Assembly (NCBI GenBank): GCA_903850425.1
Contig: CAINLR010000190.1
Location: 1-33,058, forward strand
Direction of reading: 5' to 3'
Source of the DNA: an uncultured Verrucomicrobia subdivision 3 bacterium
GTDB lineage: Bacteria > Verrucomicrobiota > Verrucomicrobiia > Limisphaerales > UBA11358
Length of the DNA: 33,058 nucleotides
Below the pieces are notes generated by a model. It was not told where the DNA came from. It searched no databases and saw nothing but the letters and a program-made list of their open reading frames with translations. Numbering within the stretch: position 1 is the stretch's first letter; the number at the start of each line of letters is the position of its first letter. This document shows positions 14,779 to 23,909 of this stretch, piece by piece. Position numbers and translations under genes: made by a program.

Positions 14779-14916
14779 ATTGTTTATTTGTTCCCGTTTG
14801 CCTTCACCTGTGGATTCTGCCACAGACGAGAATTTCTGTCAGAGATTTTTCCGTGTTTGTTTAATCGTCCGGCCAATCCCGTCGCTGGTATTTCCAAAGG
14901 CGAGGCGCAGGGTTCT

Positions 14917-14948
14917 CCCTCTCCGCCAACGCCAATTGGAGGAGAGGG
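14917..14948. repeat. Small palindromic repeat
   Basis: ccctctccgcca (14917-14928) pairs with tggaggagaggg (14937-14948) with one mismatch and is followed by ccggggtgagg. This motif is a widespread intergenic repeat type. It lies in the 206-base gap upstream of the Asp-box gene, which otherwise shows no gene. Confidence 0.6.
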
Positions 14949-14984
14949 CCGGGGTGAGGTGGCATGTGATAACTAATTCCCTAT

Positions 14985-15740
14985 CTACGCCGGCGTGGGT
15001 GTGGGTATCGGCGTAGGGGCGGGCGCGGCGGGTTGGTCGTAGAGATACACCACGCCCCAGCGGGCGCATTTCACGCGGCGACTGCTCGCGTCCGGGTCTT
15101 TGCGGTAGAAAAATTCCGCGGTGTCGCAGAGATCCTCAGCCAGGGCTTGCGCTTCGGGATAGAGGGCCTGGAGTTCTTCGCGCTGTTTGTCGGTGTTGCC
15201 CTGCGCCTGTTTGCTTTGGCCGAGCAGGGTGTTGAATTGCGCCCGCCACGCCCCCACTTCGGCCGCGCTGGGCAGGGCCATGGCAATATAGCCGGCGCCT
15301 TCGGCGGTTTGCCGGGCGGCTTCGCCTTTGACCACGCTCTCGGCGGCCTCGGCCACGGCGCCGTAGCTGCTGAGGTCGGGAATGGTGGTGGCGGTCACGT
15401 CGCGCCCATAATAACTCCGCGCGCCGACGGCAAATTTGCCGCGCACGATGCCCAGATCCAGCACTTGATGAAAGTGCGACACATGCAGCGTCAACTGCGC
15501 GGCGGTCTGGGACACCTGGGTGGTCAGCGGGGACTGCCCGGCTTGGGCCAGATCCACATCGCTGGCTTCTTTCAGCAACCGGTTCAGCAGGCTGGTCGGG
15601 GCGGCGTCATCCAGCTTGGCCCATTGGTCGGCGGAGAGGGCGCGGTCGGCGGCCACGGGGGTGTTTTTCCAGGCATCGCGGGCGGTTTTGAGCGTGCGGA
15701 TGACGGCCGGCATGGAATTGGGCAATTTGCGATAGGGCAT
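14985..15740 (-). CDS. Hypothetical protein, mostly helical
   Basis: A 251-residue protein I cannot assign to a family with certainty. No signal peptide or membrane helix is visible. The sequence is Ala- and Gln-rich, predicted helical, with segments such as SMPAVIRTLKTARDAWKNTP and SRRVKCARWGVVYLYDQP, and ends in a Pro/Thr repeat tail (APTPIPTPTPA). The ATG at 15740 (MPYRKLPNSMPAV) looks natural. It lies alone on the minus strand, upstream of the secreted-protein pair and downstream of the minisatellite. Coding character is good (high third-position GC), so it is probably real. Confidence 0.65.
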   Translation of the reverse strand: MPYRKLPNSMPAVIRTLKTARDAWKNTPVAADRALSADQWAKLDDAAPTSLLNRLLKEASDVDLAQAGQSPLTTQVSQTAAQLTLHVSHFHQVLDLGIVRGKFAVGARSYYGRDVTATTIPDLSSYGAVAEAAESVVKGEAARQTAEGAGYIAMALPSAAEVGAWRAQFNTLLGQSKQAQGNTDKQREELQALYPEAQALAEDLCDTAEFFYRKDPDASSRRVKCARWGVVYLYDQPAAPAPTPIPTPTPA

Positions 15741-15851
15741 AGGTGTCAGGGGTTAATTGGTTGGGAGCTGAATTTTACTTGGTTTGTCCTTTGGTGGTTG
15801 CTTGGTTGGTTGATTTACTACTGTTTTTTCTAAATGTCTGGTTTTCTGAGG

Positions 15852-16256
15852 CTAACACGAACTCGGTGTGACCGATTGTCTCACTTCTGCCGGCCCGGAT
15901 GCCATTTTCGGGATTGCCAGCAGCCTCCTGGCCGAGCGGATGGGGGTTGGCGGGATTGAAAATGGCACTCCGGCGTGGCGGAATGGGGTTGGCGGGATTG
16001 CCAGTGCCGGTTTGGCCGGGCCGGATGGGGTTGGCGGAAGTCCTATTAGCCCTCTGGCCCAGCGGAATGGATGCGATGGAACTGACGGCGGCGTTCCGGT
16101 GGCCAGGAATGAGGCGGGCGGGATGAACACCAGAGGTTTGGCTGCCGGTAGTGGCGCGGTCGGGATTGATTGGCGGCGGACGACAAGGCGCGGGGCGATC
16201 CGCGAGCCAAACCCTGGCACGCAACCCGTCGTCGCAAAGAGATTCGCAGTCGTCAT
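15852..16256 (-). CDS. Doubtful Pro-rich repeat ORF
   Basis: ATG 16256 opens a 134-residue frame (MTTANLFATTGCVPGFGSRI and on) whose second half is 14-residue repeats of the type IPPTPFRHAGVPFS. Another minus frame (15775-16224) and a plus frame (15868-16461) are also open over the same bases and also repeat every 14 residues, because the period is a multiple of three. Which frame, if any, is translated cannot be told from the sequence; this one has the most natural start. No family is recognised. Confidence 0.3.
   Translation of the reverse strand: MTTANLFATTGCVPGFGSRIAPRLVVRRQSIPTAPLPAAKPLVFIPPASFLATGTPPSVPSHPFRWARGLIGLPPTPSGPAKPALAIPPTPFRHAGVPFSIPPTPIRSARRLLAIPKMASGPAEVRQSVTPSSC
15867..16176. 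repeat. Degenerate 42-bp tandem repeat (minisatellite)
   Basis: Six consecutive 42-base units start at 15909, 15951, 15993, 16035, 16077 and 16119, with diverged partial units on both sides. The core is cgggattg...gatggggttgg. Units 1 to 3 are the most alike; units 4 to 6 drift. The even length of all units, a multiple of three, suggests selection on a reading frame at some time. The rest of 15741-16363 shows no confident gene apart from the ORF listed separately. Confidence 0.85.
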
Positions 16257-16363
16257 AAGTTTCCCAGTGGAGCCGGGACGATGTGAACAGGAATCGAAAT
16301 GCCTGTCAAGCAGGCAGGTCAAAAAAAGCGCAATTGAAAACGGCGGCCATAATGCCGGCTGCC

Positions 16364-17557
16364 CTACAACAGCTCCGGCTGCTTCATCAACTCGGCGATG
16401 CGTTGCAGCAGGCGGCCGGCGGCTCCGCCGTCGAGCACGCGATGGTCGAAGCTCAAGGTGAGATAAGCTTCGGTGACGGGAACGAACTGGCCTTTGGCCT
16501 CGTCCCAATGCGGCATTTTGCGGCCGGCACCCAGGCCGAGCACGATGGTCTGTTCGGGCAACGGAATCGGCGTGGCCCAGATCAGGCCGAACGTGCCGAA
16601 GTTGGTGACGGTGGCGACGGAACCGCCAGTGGCGTCCAGGGGCAGTTTCCGCTGACGCGCGAGATCCACAAGTTCATCGTAGCGTCCGACGAGTTCGGCC
16701 AAGGGTTTTTTATCCGCGCCGCGCAGCACCGGCACGAGCACGCCGTCCTCGGCTTCAACCGCAAAGCCAACGTCAATGGAACTGGGATGGACAATTTTAT
16801 TGCCAACGAGACGACCGGCGACAGCGGAATTTTCCGAGAGCGCCATCGCCAAGGCGCGCAAGGCGTAAAGCGCCGGACCAGGCTTGGGCGAACAGGTTTT
16901 CCGATGTGCGAGCACGGCGTCCAGAATTACGGGCAAACCCACGGTGGCGATGGGGCGGGTCCAACTGCGGCGCATGGCATCGGCGACGGCGACGCGCATG
17001 GAGGAGGCGCCGGTCAGCTTGTGTTTTTCCAGGCTGGCGATGTATTTCTCGAAATCTTCGACGGTCACGCGCCCGGCCGCGCCGCTGCCGGCCACGCCCG
17101 CGAGGTCGGCGGCGTGCAAACCAAGTTCATCCATGCGCGCCCGGAGCCGGGGGGAAAGATAGCTGGCGCCTTTGGCATTGGCGGGCACGGGCAGGCCGCG
17201 CACGGTGGGTTGCACGCGGCTCTTATTGAAGCTGCTGGCGGGCGCTTTGGAAACGTGTTCGGTCTCGGCAGTTTTGGCCGGCGCGGAAATATCCAACCCC
17301 AGATGCACCGCCTGCTCCGGGGTCACTTCGATTTGGCCGAGCACGGCCCCGACGGCGTAGCTTTCATTGAGGTGCGCGGTGAATTTTTCAATTTTCCCTT
17401 TGCATGGAGAGGCGACGGTCATGGTGGCCTTGTCGGTCTCAACTTCGATGATGTCCTGGTCGGCTTCGACCTGGTCGCCGGGTTGCACGAGGAAATTGAT
17501 AATGGCGGCCTCGGCGATGGACTCGCCGAGCTGCGGCATGATGATGGGAACGTGCAT
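16364..17557 (-). CDS. 2-oxoacid dehydrogenase E2 (dihydrolipoamide acyltransferase)
   Basis: A 397-residue E2 subunit that carries the acyl group on lipoate and transfers it to CoA. Domains: one lipoyl domain (1-78) with lipoyl-lysine Lys43 in EVETDKATM, an E3/E1-binding domain (132-173, SYLSPRLRARMDELGL), and a catalytic core ending with the DHRVLDGG motif (His at about 372). It is the third gene of an E1 alpha-E1 beta-E2 operon, separated from E1 beta by about 96 bases holding an AT-rich palindrome. No E3 gene is nearby, so dihydrolipoamide dehydrogenase must be supplied elsewhere. The substrate may be pyruvate or branched-chain 2-oxoacids; the sequence read by eye does not decide this. 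Confidence 0.93.
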   Translation of the reverse strand: MHVPIIMPQLGESIAEAAIINFLVQPGDQVEADQDIIEVETDKATMTVASPCKGKIEKFTAHLNESYAVGAVLGQIEVTPEQAVHLGLDISAPAKTAETEHVSKAPASSFNKSRVQPTVRGLPVPANAKGASYLSPRLRARMDELGLHAADLAGVAGSGAAGRVTVEDFEKYIASLEKHKLTGASSMRVAVADAMRRSWTRPIATVGLPVILDAVLAHRKTCSPKPGPALYALRALAMALSENSAVAGRLVGNKIVHPSSIDVGFAVEAEDGVLVPVLRGADKKPLAELVGRYDELVDLARQRKLPLDATGGSVATVTNFGTFGLIWATPIPLPEQTIVLGLGAGRKMPHWDEAKGQFVPVTEAYLTLSFDHRVLDGGAAGRLLQRIAELMKQPELL

Positions 17558-17562
17558 GGGTG

Positions 17563-17650
17563 AATTAAAAATTAAAAATTAAAAATGCAAAATGGGAAAC
17601 GCGAATGGGCGCGCTCTCAGCGCGGACATTTTTAATTTTTAATTTTGCAT
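17563..17650. repeat. AT-rich inverted repeat between E1 beta and E2 genes
   Basis: The run aattaaaaattaaaaatt...gca (17563-17590) pairs with catttttaatttttaatttt (17628-17650) around a GC-rich centre that itself contains gcgcgctctcagcgc. The strong composition contrast with both flanking genes suggests an inserted palindromic element. It replaces the few-base spacing seen at the other junction of this operon and may affect the E2 to E1 ratio. Confidence 0.75.
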
Positions 17651-17653
17651 TTC

Positions 17654-18619
17654 TCATTGTCTTAAAAGGTTGCGGGCGGCGGCGGCGACGGTCTGCGGGG
17701 TGGGCCGGTGCGCGAGCCACAAATTGGGATGATACGGAATCGGCGTGTCTTTGGCGTTGAGGCGTTGCGGCGGCACGTCGAGCAAACCGAAGCCTTCCGA
17801 CGAAACGCGCGCGATGACTTCAGCGGTGACGCCGCCCCACGGAAACGCTTCGCCGACGCACAGCAACCGCCCGGTGCGGGCGACGCTGGCGATGATGGTG
17901 TCGGTGTCGAGCGGTTTGATGGAACGCAGATCCACGACTTCCACCTGCCAGCCTTCGGTCGCGAGTTCGGTGGCGGCTTCGAGGGCATCGTGAACCATGG
18001 CGCTGTAGGCGACGATGGTGAGATCGCGACCTTCGCGGGCAATGCGCGCTTTGCCAATGGGCAGCGCCTCGCTCGGTAATTTCTCGGCTTTGAGATGGCG
18101 ATAGAGGAATTTGTGTTCGCAGAAGATCACCGGGTCATCAATGGCCACGGCTTCAATCAACATGCTGTAGGCGTCTTCGACGGTCGCGGGCGTCAACACG
18201 ACTAGGCCGGGATAATGCGCGTAAATTGCCTCAATGGACTGGCTGTGGAATGGTCCGCCGCCGGACGTGCCACCGAACGGCAGCCGCACGGTGATGGGAC
18301 AAGGCACATTCGTGCGCCAGAACAGAGTCGCGGCTTGATTGACGATCTGGTTGAAGCCGACGGTGGAAAAATCGGCGAACTGCATTTCGATGATGGGGCG
18401 CAGACCTTCGATGGCCGCGCCGACGGCCATGCCGATGATGGCGTCTTCACTGATGGGGGCATCAATCACCCGCCCGGGAAATTCCACGGCCAGATTCTTG
18501 GTGGCCTTGAAAGCACCGCCAAAGGCCGCGACATCCTGACCGTAAATGAACACGCGCGGATCATCCCGCAAGGCATGGGCCTGGGCTTCGCGAATGGCGT
18601 CGAGATAGGTAATGCTCAT
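17654..18619 (-). CDS. 2-oxoacid dehydrogenase E1 beta subunit
   Basis: A 321-residue beta subunit of a heterotetrameric TPP-dependent E1. Typical stretches are SITYLDAIREAQ, DAPISEDAIIGMAVGAA, QFADFSTVGFNQIVNQAA, PFGGTSGGGPFHSQSIEA and the C-terminal VVDLRSIKPLDTDTI. Together with the alpha subunit it decarboxylates a 2-oxoacid and acylates the lipoyl group of E2. The HSQSIEA and EHKFLYRH wording is frequent in branched-chain and broad-range E1 beta proteins. Four bases separate it from the upstream E1 alpha stop, so the two are translated together. Length is normal. Confidence 0.93.
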   Translation of the reverse strand: MSITYLDAIREAQAHALRDDPRVFIYGQDVAAFGGAFKATKNLAVEFPGRVIDAPISEDAIIGMAVGAAIEGLRPIIEMQFADFSTVGFNQIVNQAATLFWRTNVPCPITVRLPFGGTSGGGPFHSQSIEAIYAHYPGLVVLTPATVEDAYSMLIEAVAIDDPVIFCEHKFLYRHLKAEKLPSEALPIGKARIAREGRDLTIVAYSAMVHDALEAATELATEGWQVEVVDLRSIKPLDTDTIIASVARTGRLLCVGEAFPWGGVTAEVIARVSSEGFGLLDVPPQRLNAKDTPIPYHPNLWLAHRPTPQTVAAAARNLLRQ

Positions 18620-18623
18620 GGAA

Positions 18624-19667
18624 TCAAATCTCGAAGTCGTCCGGGCGAATCTCGTTCAGATGCTTGGTGGACAACGCCTGCCATTCTTCGGTGAACGGGT
18701 CGGGGGCCGGCTCGCGTTGGACCGGCGCGACGGCGTCGTCGATTTCACGAATGGTTTCGCTGCGCCAGACGGCGAGTTGGGCGGTGTCGGCCCATTTCTT
18801 CCCGACGAGAAAATCTTCGGCCAGCTTCAAGCAATCGCGGCCGAGCGCGGAATTTTTCAACTGCGGCGTGATGTAGCCGGCGTCGTCGTGTTCGCCGTGA
18901 CCGCAGAGGCGGAGCAACTGGGCGACAACGAGCTGTGGGCCGTGACCGGCGCGGGCGCGAGCCACGGCGGCTTCGAGCGTCTGCAAACAGGCAGTCAAAT
19001 CCGTGCCATCCACTGAGTGCGATTCGACGCCATAACCAGCGGCCTTGTCGGCCAGATCGGCGCAGGCAAACTGGCGGTCGTTGGGCGTGGAGTAGGCAAA
19101 TTGATTATTCGCCACGACCAGCACGAGTGGCAGTTTCTCGACGGCGGCTTGATTGAGGGCTTCGTGAAAGGCGCCGGTGGAAGTTGCCCCTTCGCCCAGC
19201 GCCACGGCGCCGACGGTGCCGGAAATCCCCTTCAGCCGCCGCGCGAACAGAATGCCGTTCACGACGGAAATCATCGCGCCAAGGTGGGAAATCATGGGCA
19301 GCAGGCCATCGCGCGGGCGGCCGCGATGAACATTGCCGTCGCGGCCACGCATGGGACCAAGGGAAGATCCAAGATAAGTGCGGGCGGCGTCCGCCACGGT
19401 TTCGCCGAACGCCAGCCGGCCGGCGGCATCGCGGATGAGCGGGGCGAACACGTCGGTTTTCTTCAGCGCGAGGCCGATGGCGACGCTCAGGGCTTCCTGC
19501 CCGCGGCCGAGAAAGACGCCACCATGAATTTTCCCCGCACGATAAAGCGCGGCGAACTTGTCATCGAGCAACCGCGCCCGCAGCATATAACGGTAGGCCG
19601 TCAGATATTTTCCGCTGGAAACCACCGTGTCCGCAGTATCTCCAGACTCAAGCACCGTTTGCGACAT
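18624..19667 (-). CDS. 2-oxoacid dehydrogenase E1 alpha subunit
   Basis: A 347-residue alpha subunit with the TPP/Mg motif starting GEGATSTG (158-165) and closing with Asn187-Asn188 in VVANNQFAYSTP. The RGRDGNVHRG stretch and MISHLGAMISVVNGI are typical, and GHGEHDDAGY is the phosphorylation-loop-like region of bacterial E1 alpha. It is the first gene of the operon, transcribed away from the hybrid kinase gene; the 131-base divergent spacer shows no clear -35/-10 pair by eye. The substrate class (pyruvate, acetoin or branched-chain) is left open. Confidence 0.93.
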   Translation of the reverse strand: MSQTVLESGDTADTVVSSGKYLTAYRYMLRARLLDDKFAALYRAGKIHGGVFLGRGQEALSVAIGLALKKTDVFAPLIRDAAGRLAFGETVADAARTYLGSSLGPMRGRDGNVHRGRPRDGLLPMISHLGAMISVVNGILFARRLKGISGTVGAVALGEGATSTGAFHEALNQAAVEKLPLVLVVANNQFAYSTPNDRQFACADLADKAAGYGVESHSVDGTDLTACLQTLEAAVARARAGHGPQLVVAQLLRLCGHGEHDDAGYITPQLKNSALGRDCLKLAEDFLVGKKWADTAQLAVWRSETIREIDDAVAPVQREPAPDPFTEEWQALSTKHLNEIRPDDFEI

Positions 19668-19798
19668 GGGCGAAGTTTATCGCCGGCGGCGGGAGCCAGC
19701 AACGATTCTTTCAATCCGGGCTAAATAAATCCGCTGGCTGACCGATAACGAATCTGTTACATCCGCCGCGTCACGGATGACCTCCGCTGCGCCGCTCC

Positions 19799-22243
19799 AT
19801 GCACCAAACCAAATTTCAAGTCCTGTTACTCGGCAACGACACCAAGTTGACCGAGGCCATGACGTTGGCCATCCGCTTGGACAACGGCAACATCGGCGTG
19901 GCGTCCACCTATGCGGACGCGTTGCGGTTTATCCAGAATCATCCGCCGGACGTGGTGCTGCTGGATTTGAAATCCACCGAGGCGGACAGCTTGAGCCTGC
20001 TCCGCCAGATCAAACATCATCCGTTTCCCACGCCGGTGGTGACGATCGGCCTGTCCCCCGGCGGCGAAAGCACGACCGTGCTGCGCGCCTTCGATCTGGG
20101 CCTGAATGAGCTGGTCCAGCTCCCGACGGAGAACGGACTGTTCCGCGCTCGTCTGCGCACCGCCGTGCAACTCAAACACCGGCTGGAAGCCCTCAGCAAA
20201 CAAGTCCGTGAACTGACGGAATCCGTCCGCGCTGCCGAAGCCGGCTCCAAAGCGAAGTCGGAATTCCTCGCGACCATGAGCCATGAAATCCGCACGCCGA
20301 TGAACGGCGTCATTGGCATGGCCGGGCTGTTGATGGAAACCCCGCTCACGCCGGAGCAGCGCGGTTATCTGGACACGATCCACAACAGCAGCGAATCGCT
20401 GTTAAGCATCATCAACGACATTCTGGATTTCTCCAAAATCGAGGCCGGCAAAATGGAATTGGAACGGCGGCCCTTTGATCTGCGCACCTGCATTGAGGAA
20501 TCGCTCGACCTGTTCTCGCCGCGCGCCCTCGAAAAAAATCTCGATCTCGGCTACGAGGCGGACGATACGATTCCGTCCGTCATCGAAGGCGACGACCAGC
20601 GGTTGCGGCAGGTGCTGGCGAACCTGTTGAGCAATGCGGCGAAGTTCACCGAGCGCGGCGAGATTTTTGTGAAGGTGGAAAAACTGGCGAACCCGGCGGC
20701 GGACCTGGAACACCCGCACGCCGTGCGCCTGCATTTTACCGTGCGCGATTCCGGCATCGGCATCCAGCCGGACCGGCTGGCACGTTTGTTCCGCCCCTTC
20801 TCGCAGGCGGACGTTTCCACCGCCCGCAAATACGGCGGCACTGGCCTGGGCTTGGCCATCAGCCGCAAACTGATTGAATTGATGGGCGGGAAAATGTGGG
20901 CCGAGAGCGCGCTGGGGCAAGGCTCAACGTTTCATTTCACGGTCCAGATGAACGCCGCGCCTGCTTCCAATCCCCCGGCACATGCCGCCCCGCAGGCCCG
21001 GCTCGCGGATCTGAAGATTTTGGTTTTGGACGACAACGCCGCCAGCCGCAACGCGCTGTATGAACAATGCCGGCGCTGGGGCATGTTGCCGCAGGCGGTG
21101 GAGAACTCCGGTTCCGCAATGGCCTTGATGCGCCAGGGCGCGGCGTTTGACCTGGCACTGATTGACTTGCATCTGGGCGGGATGGACGGCCAGGCGGTGG
21201 CGGCGGAGCTGCAAAAATTTCCCGCCGCCGCGATGATGCCCATCGTGCTGCTCACCCCGCTCGGCAATAAAAACGGCGGCGCGGAGGAACCACGCGTGGT
21301 CTTTGCCCACACCGTGGCCAAGCCGGTGAAACCGGCGCTCCTGTGCGCGGCACTGGAACGCGCCTTGTCCAGCCCCCGCCCGGCCGCGCGCGCGCCCGAG
21401 CCGCCCAAGGCGGAAATGTCGCTCGCGGAGAAGCTGCCGCTGCGCATTTTGCTCGTGGATGACAACCTCATCAACCAGAAGGTCGCCGTGCGCATGGTGC
21501 AGCAGCTCGGTTATCAGCCGGCGGTGGCCGGCAATGGCCGGGAAGCGCTGGACGCCCTCGACCGCAAGCCATTTGATTTTATTTTCATGGACGTGATGAT
21601 GCCCGAAGTGGACGGACTGGAGGCGACGCGGTTGATCCGCAAACGGCAGATGGGCGGCGACCAGATGAACTATCAGTCCCGCATCATCATCGTGGCCATG
21701 ACCGCGCACGCCATGCAGGGCGACCGCGAAAAGTGCATCGCCGCCGGCATGGACGATTATCTGGCCAAGCCGGTCCGGCCGAAAGATGTCCGCGACATGA
21801 TTGAACGCTGGGGCGGGAAAGTGATGCCGGAAGCGCGGCTGACCGCGCCCGCCGCGGCGGCCACGGCCACGGTGGAACCGGCCATTGACATGGATCGCAT
21901 GACGGATTTGACCGACGGCAACCTGGATGGACTGCGCGAGCTGGTGGAGATGTATTTGATCCAGACGCACAAGCAATTTGCCCAGATGCACGCGGCGGTC
22001 CGCGAGGGCAACGCCGATGCGCTGCGCCGCGTGGCGCACAGTTGCGCCGGGGCCAGCGCGACGCTGGGCATGACGCACCTCGTTCCGAAATTGCGCGCGC
22101 TGGAAAAACTCGGCGGGTCTGGCGCATTGACGGGCGCGGCGGAAATCTGTGAAGATGCCGCCCGCGAGTATGGCCGCATCCAGGATTTTCTGAAGACGCA
22201 GCCGGACCTGGCCGCCACCGTGACGAACAGCATGCCCGCATGA
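19799..22243 (+). CDS. Hybrid sensor histidine kinase (REC-HisKA-HATPase-REC-REC-HPt)
   Basis: A cytoplasmic 814-residue phosphorelay protein without membrane helices. Domains: N-terminal REC (1-125, phospho-Asp56 in DVVLLDLKS), a short coiled linker, HisKA (about 150-220, His162 in [11 protein letters not shown]), HATPase_c ([21 protein letters not shown]-box, [17 protein letters not shown]), a second REC (about 400-520, Asp456), a third REC (about 545-670, Asp598 in [11 protein letters not shown], Lys in YLAKPV), and a C-terminal HPt (His747 in [13 protein letters not shown]). The order resembles BarA/ArcB-type proteins but the input is a receiver rather than a membrane sensor. Its last four bases (ATGA) overlap the start of the next response-regulator gene, implying coupled translation and a shared pathway. 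The output is unknown because no DNA-binding domain is present in either gene. Confidence 0.93.
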   Translation: MHQTKFQVLLLGNDTKLTEAMTLAIRLDNGNIGVASTYADALRFIQNHPPDVVLLDLKSTEADSLSLLRQIKHHPFPTPVVTIGLSPGGESTTVLRAFDLGLNELVQLPTENGLFRARLRTAVQLKHRLEALSKQVRELTESVRAAEAGSKAKSEFLATMSHEIRTPMNGVIGMAGLLMETPLTPEQRGYLDTIHNSSESLLSIINDILDFSKIEAGKMELERRPFDLRTCIEESLDLFSPRALEKNLDLGYEADDTIPSVIEGDDQRLRQVLANLLSNAAKFTERGEIFVKVEKLANPAADLEHPHAVRLHFTVRDSGIGIQPDRLARLFRPFSQADVSTARKYGGTGLGLAISRKLIELMGGKMWAESALGQGSTFHFTVQMNAAPASNPPAHAAPQARLADLKILVLDDNAASRNALYEQCRRWGMLPQAVENSGSAMALMRQGAAFDLALIDLHLGGMDGQAVAAELQKFPAAAMMPIVLLTPLGNKNGGAEEPRVVFAHTVAKPVKPALLCAALERALSSPRPAARAPEPPKAEMSLAEKLPLRILLVDDNLINQKVAVRMVQQLGYQPAVAGNGREALDALDRKPFDFIFMDVMMPEVDGLEATRLIRKRQMGGDQMNYQSRIIIVAMTAHAMQGDREKCIAAGMDDYLAKPVRPKDVRDMIERWGGKVMPEARLTAPAAAATATVEPAIDMDRMTDLTDGNLDGLRELVEMYLIQTHKQFAQMHAAVREGNADALRRVAHSCAGASATLGMTHLVPKLRALEKLGGSGALTGAAEICEDAAREYGRIQDFLKTQPDLAATVTNSMPA

Positions 22244-23433
22244 AAAAAATTCTGATCATTGAAGACGACCAGATCGTAGCCAACATCTATCGCAACAAGC
22301 TTGCCGTCGAAGGTTACCAGACCGAGACGGTGCCCGACGGTGAAACCGGGTTGAAAATGCTGGGCACCTTCAAACCGCAGGTGGTCATTCTCGATTTGAT
22401 ATTGCCGGGAATTTCCGGCGTGGATGTGATCAAGGAAATCCGCAGCGAAGCCGAATTCGCCAAGCTGCCGATCGTGGTTTTTTCCAACACCTACCTGACC
22501 AATTTGATCCAGGATGCGTGGCGGGCCGGGGCCAACAAATGCCTCGCCAAATCCAACTGCACGCCGAAAGACATGGTGGACCTGGTGCGCAACCTCATCG
22601 GCGACAGCGGCGCCATTCCGCAGTCGCTGCCAGCCGTCGCCGAAGTCGTGGCGGCCAAGCCGGTCGCGCTCGCCGTGGAAAACGACGCGGCGTTTCAAGC
22701 CGATCTGCGCCAGACCTTCATTGAAAATCTGCCGACCACGCTCTATTCCCTGCGCAGCGGCATGCAGTCGCTCATCAAGGCGGAAAATGAAATGGCGCGG
22801 CTGAAACAGGTTTACGAACTTTACCGGCAGGTTCACGCGCTCAACGGCAATGCGGGCATCGCGGGCCTGGTGCAGATCGCCCACATGTCCTCGGCGTTCG
22901 AAGCCTTGCTGAAGGAAGTTTACGAGAAACCCAAAAACATCAACGCCTCCTCCATCCGCACGATCGCGGCGGCGGTGGATTTCATCGGGCTGCTGTTTGA
23001 AAAAGGCACCCTGCCTGACAAACAGGATCTGCCTGTCACCAAAATCCTCGTGGTGGACGACGAGGCCATTTCCCGCCGCGCCATCGTTTACGCGCTGGAA
23101 AAGGCCCGGCTCAAATCTGTCAACGTCGAAGACCCGCAGCAGGCCCTGGCGCTGCTCACCGAAAACGAATTCGACCTCGTCTTTCTCGACGTGGACATGC
23201 CCAACATGACCGGCTACGAACTCTGCGCCAAGCTGCGCGCTCTGCCGCAGCACAAGAAAACGCCGGTCGTGTTCGTCACTAGCCTCAACGATTTCGACAA
23301 CCGCACCAGTTCCACCATGGCCGGCGGCACCGACTTCATCGCCAAACCGTTTCTCTTCATTGAGCTGACCGTCAAGGCGCTCATCCACGTCCTGCGCGGC
23401 CGGCTCCAGGCCACCCAGTTTAACCGCGACTGA
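22240..23433 (+). CDS. Response regulator with REC-HPt-REC architecture
   Basis: A 397-residue protein: REC (1-122, acidic pair Asp9/Asp10, phospho-Asp52 in [10 protein letters not shown]), a helical segment (about 145-255) with an HPt-like His199 in [15 protein letters not shown], and a second REC (about 265-385, phospho-Asp317 in [14 protein letters not shown], Lys in FIAKPF). There is no DNA-binding, GGDEF or enzyme output domain. It begins within the stop of the hybrid kinase gene (ATGA), so it is very likely that kinase's partner. The HPt placed between two receivers suggests a phosphate shuttle or sink acting on other regulators. The His residue is inferred from the HxxxG pattern rather than a full domain match. 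Confidence 0.88.
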   Translation: MKKILIIEDDQIVANIYRNKLAVEGYQTETVPDGETGLKMLGTFKPQVVILDLILPGISGVDVIKEIRSEAEFAKLPIVVFSNTYLTNLIQDAWRAGANKCLAKSNCTPKDMVDLVRNLIGDSGAIPQSLPAVAEVVAAKPVALAVENDAAFQADLRQTFIENLPTTLYSLRSGMQSLIKAENEMARLKQVYELYRQVHALNGNAGIAGLVQIAHMSSAFEALLKEVYEKPKNINASSIRTIAAAVDFIGLLFEKGTLPDKQDLPVTKILVVDDEAISRRAIVYALEKARLKSVNVEDPQQALALLTENEFDLVFLDVDMPNMTGYELCAKLRALPQHKKTPVVFVTSLNDFDNRTSSTMAGGTDFIAKPFLFIELTVKALIHVLRGRLQATQFNRD

Positions 23434-23442
23434 TTTTCGCCG

Positions 23443-23907
23443 ATGAAAAAGTGGAAAATAATTCTGCTGCTCGCGGGGGTGGCTGTGGTCGCGCTACAAA
23501 TCACCAATCCGGCCCGCACCAATCCGCCGGTCCTCCACGACCTCGCGGCCACCAACCCGCCGCCGGCGGAAATCACCGCGTTGCTGCGCGCGGCCTGCTA
23601 CGACTGCCATTCCCACGAAACCAAATGGCCGTGGTATGCGCGCATCGCACCATCCTCGTGGCTCGTCGTCAGCGATGTGAACGAAGGCCGCGAACACTTC
23701 AACTTTTCCGAGTGGCCGACGGATCCCGAGCTGGTGGTCAAGCGGCTGGACCGCATCAACGAGGTGCTCGACTACAAGGAAATGCCGCCGAAGAAATACA
23801 CCCTGCTCCATCCCGAGGCCAGGCTGACGGAAGCTCAACGCAAGTTCATCATGGATTGGGCCGATGCGGCCGGCAAAAAAACGGAAGCCACCGCCCCGCC
23901 AAAATAA
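23443..23907 (+). CDS. Haem-binding-domain protein with CxxCH motif
   Basis: A 154-residue protein with an N-terminal membrane anchor or signal (residues 4-20), then the motif Cys52-Tyr-Asp-Cys55-His56 in AACYDCHSHETKWPWY, followed by ARIAPSSWLV and a conserved EMPPKKYTLLHPEA stretch. This matches the haem_bd family (PF14376), periplasmic c-type haem proteins of unclear role that are common in Bacteroidota and Verrucomicrobiota. It starts 9 bases after the phosphorelay protein and is followed two bases later by the esterase gene, so it is part of the same run of plus-strand genes. Electron transfer or sensing is inferred only. Confidence 0.85.
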   Translation: MKKWKIILLLAGVAVVALQITNPARTNPPVLHDLAATNPPPAEITALLRAACYDCHSHETKWPWYARIAPSSWLVVSDVNEGREHFNFSEWPTDPELVVKRLDRINEVLDYKEMPPKKYTLLHPEARLTEAQRKFIMDWADAAGKKTEATAPPK

Positions 23908-23909
23908 TC

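Noticed and set aside
15033-15833. Plus-strand ORF of 266 codons opposite the hypothetical gene at 14985-15740
   Set aside because: Gly/Phe/Ala-rich antisense product without start-site support; the minus-strand protein has a more natural composition and start.
15867-16176. CRISPR array
   Set aside because: The 42-bp units are contiguous and degenerate, with no unique spacers between conserved repeats, and no cas genes are nearby.
19668-19798. Divergent promoter or riboswitch between the dehydrogenase operon and the hybrid kinase
   Set aside because: No -35/-10 pair with good spacing and no recognisable riboswitch core was found by eye.
20924-23388. Long minus-strand ORFs (384 and 543 codons) opposite the phosphorelay genes
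   Set aside because: Antisense to clearly coding REC/HPt domains; they have His/Arg/Gly-rich compositions and no recognisable domains.
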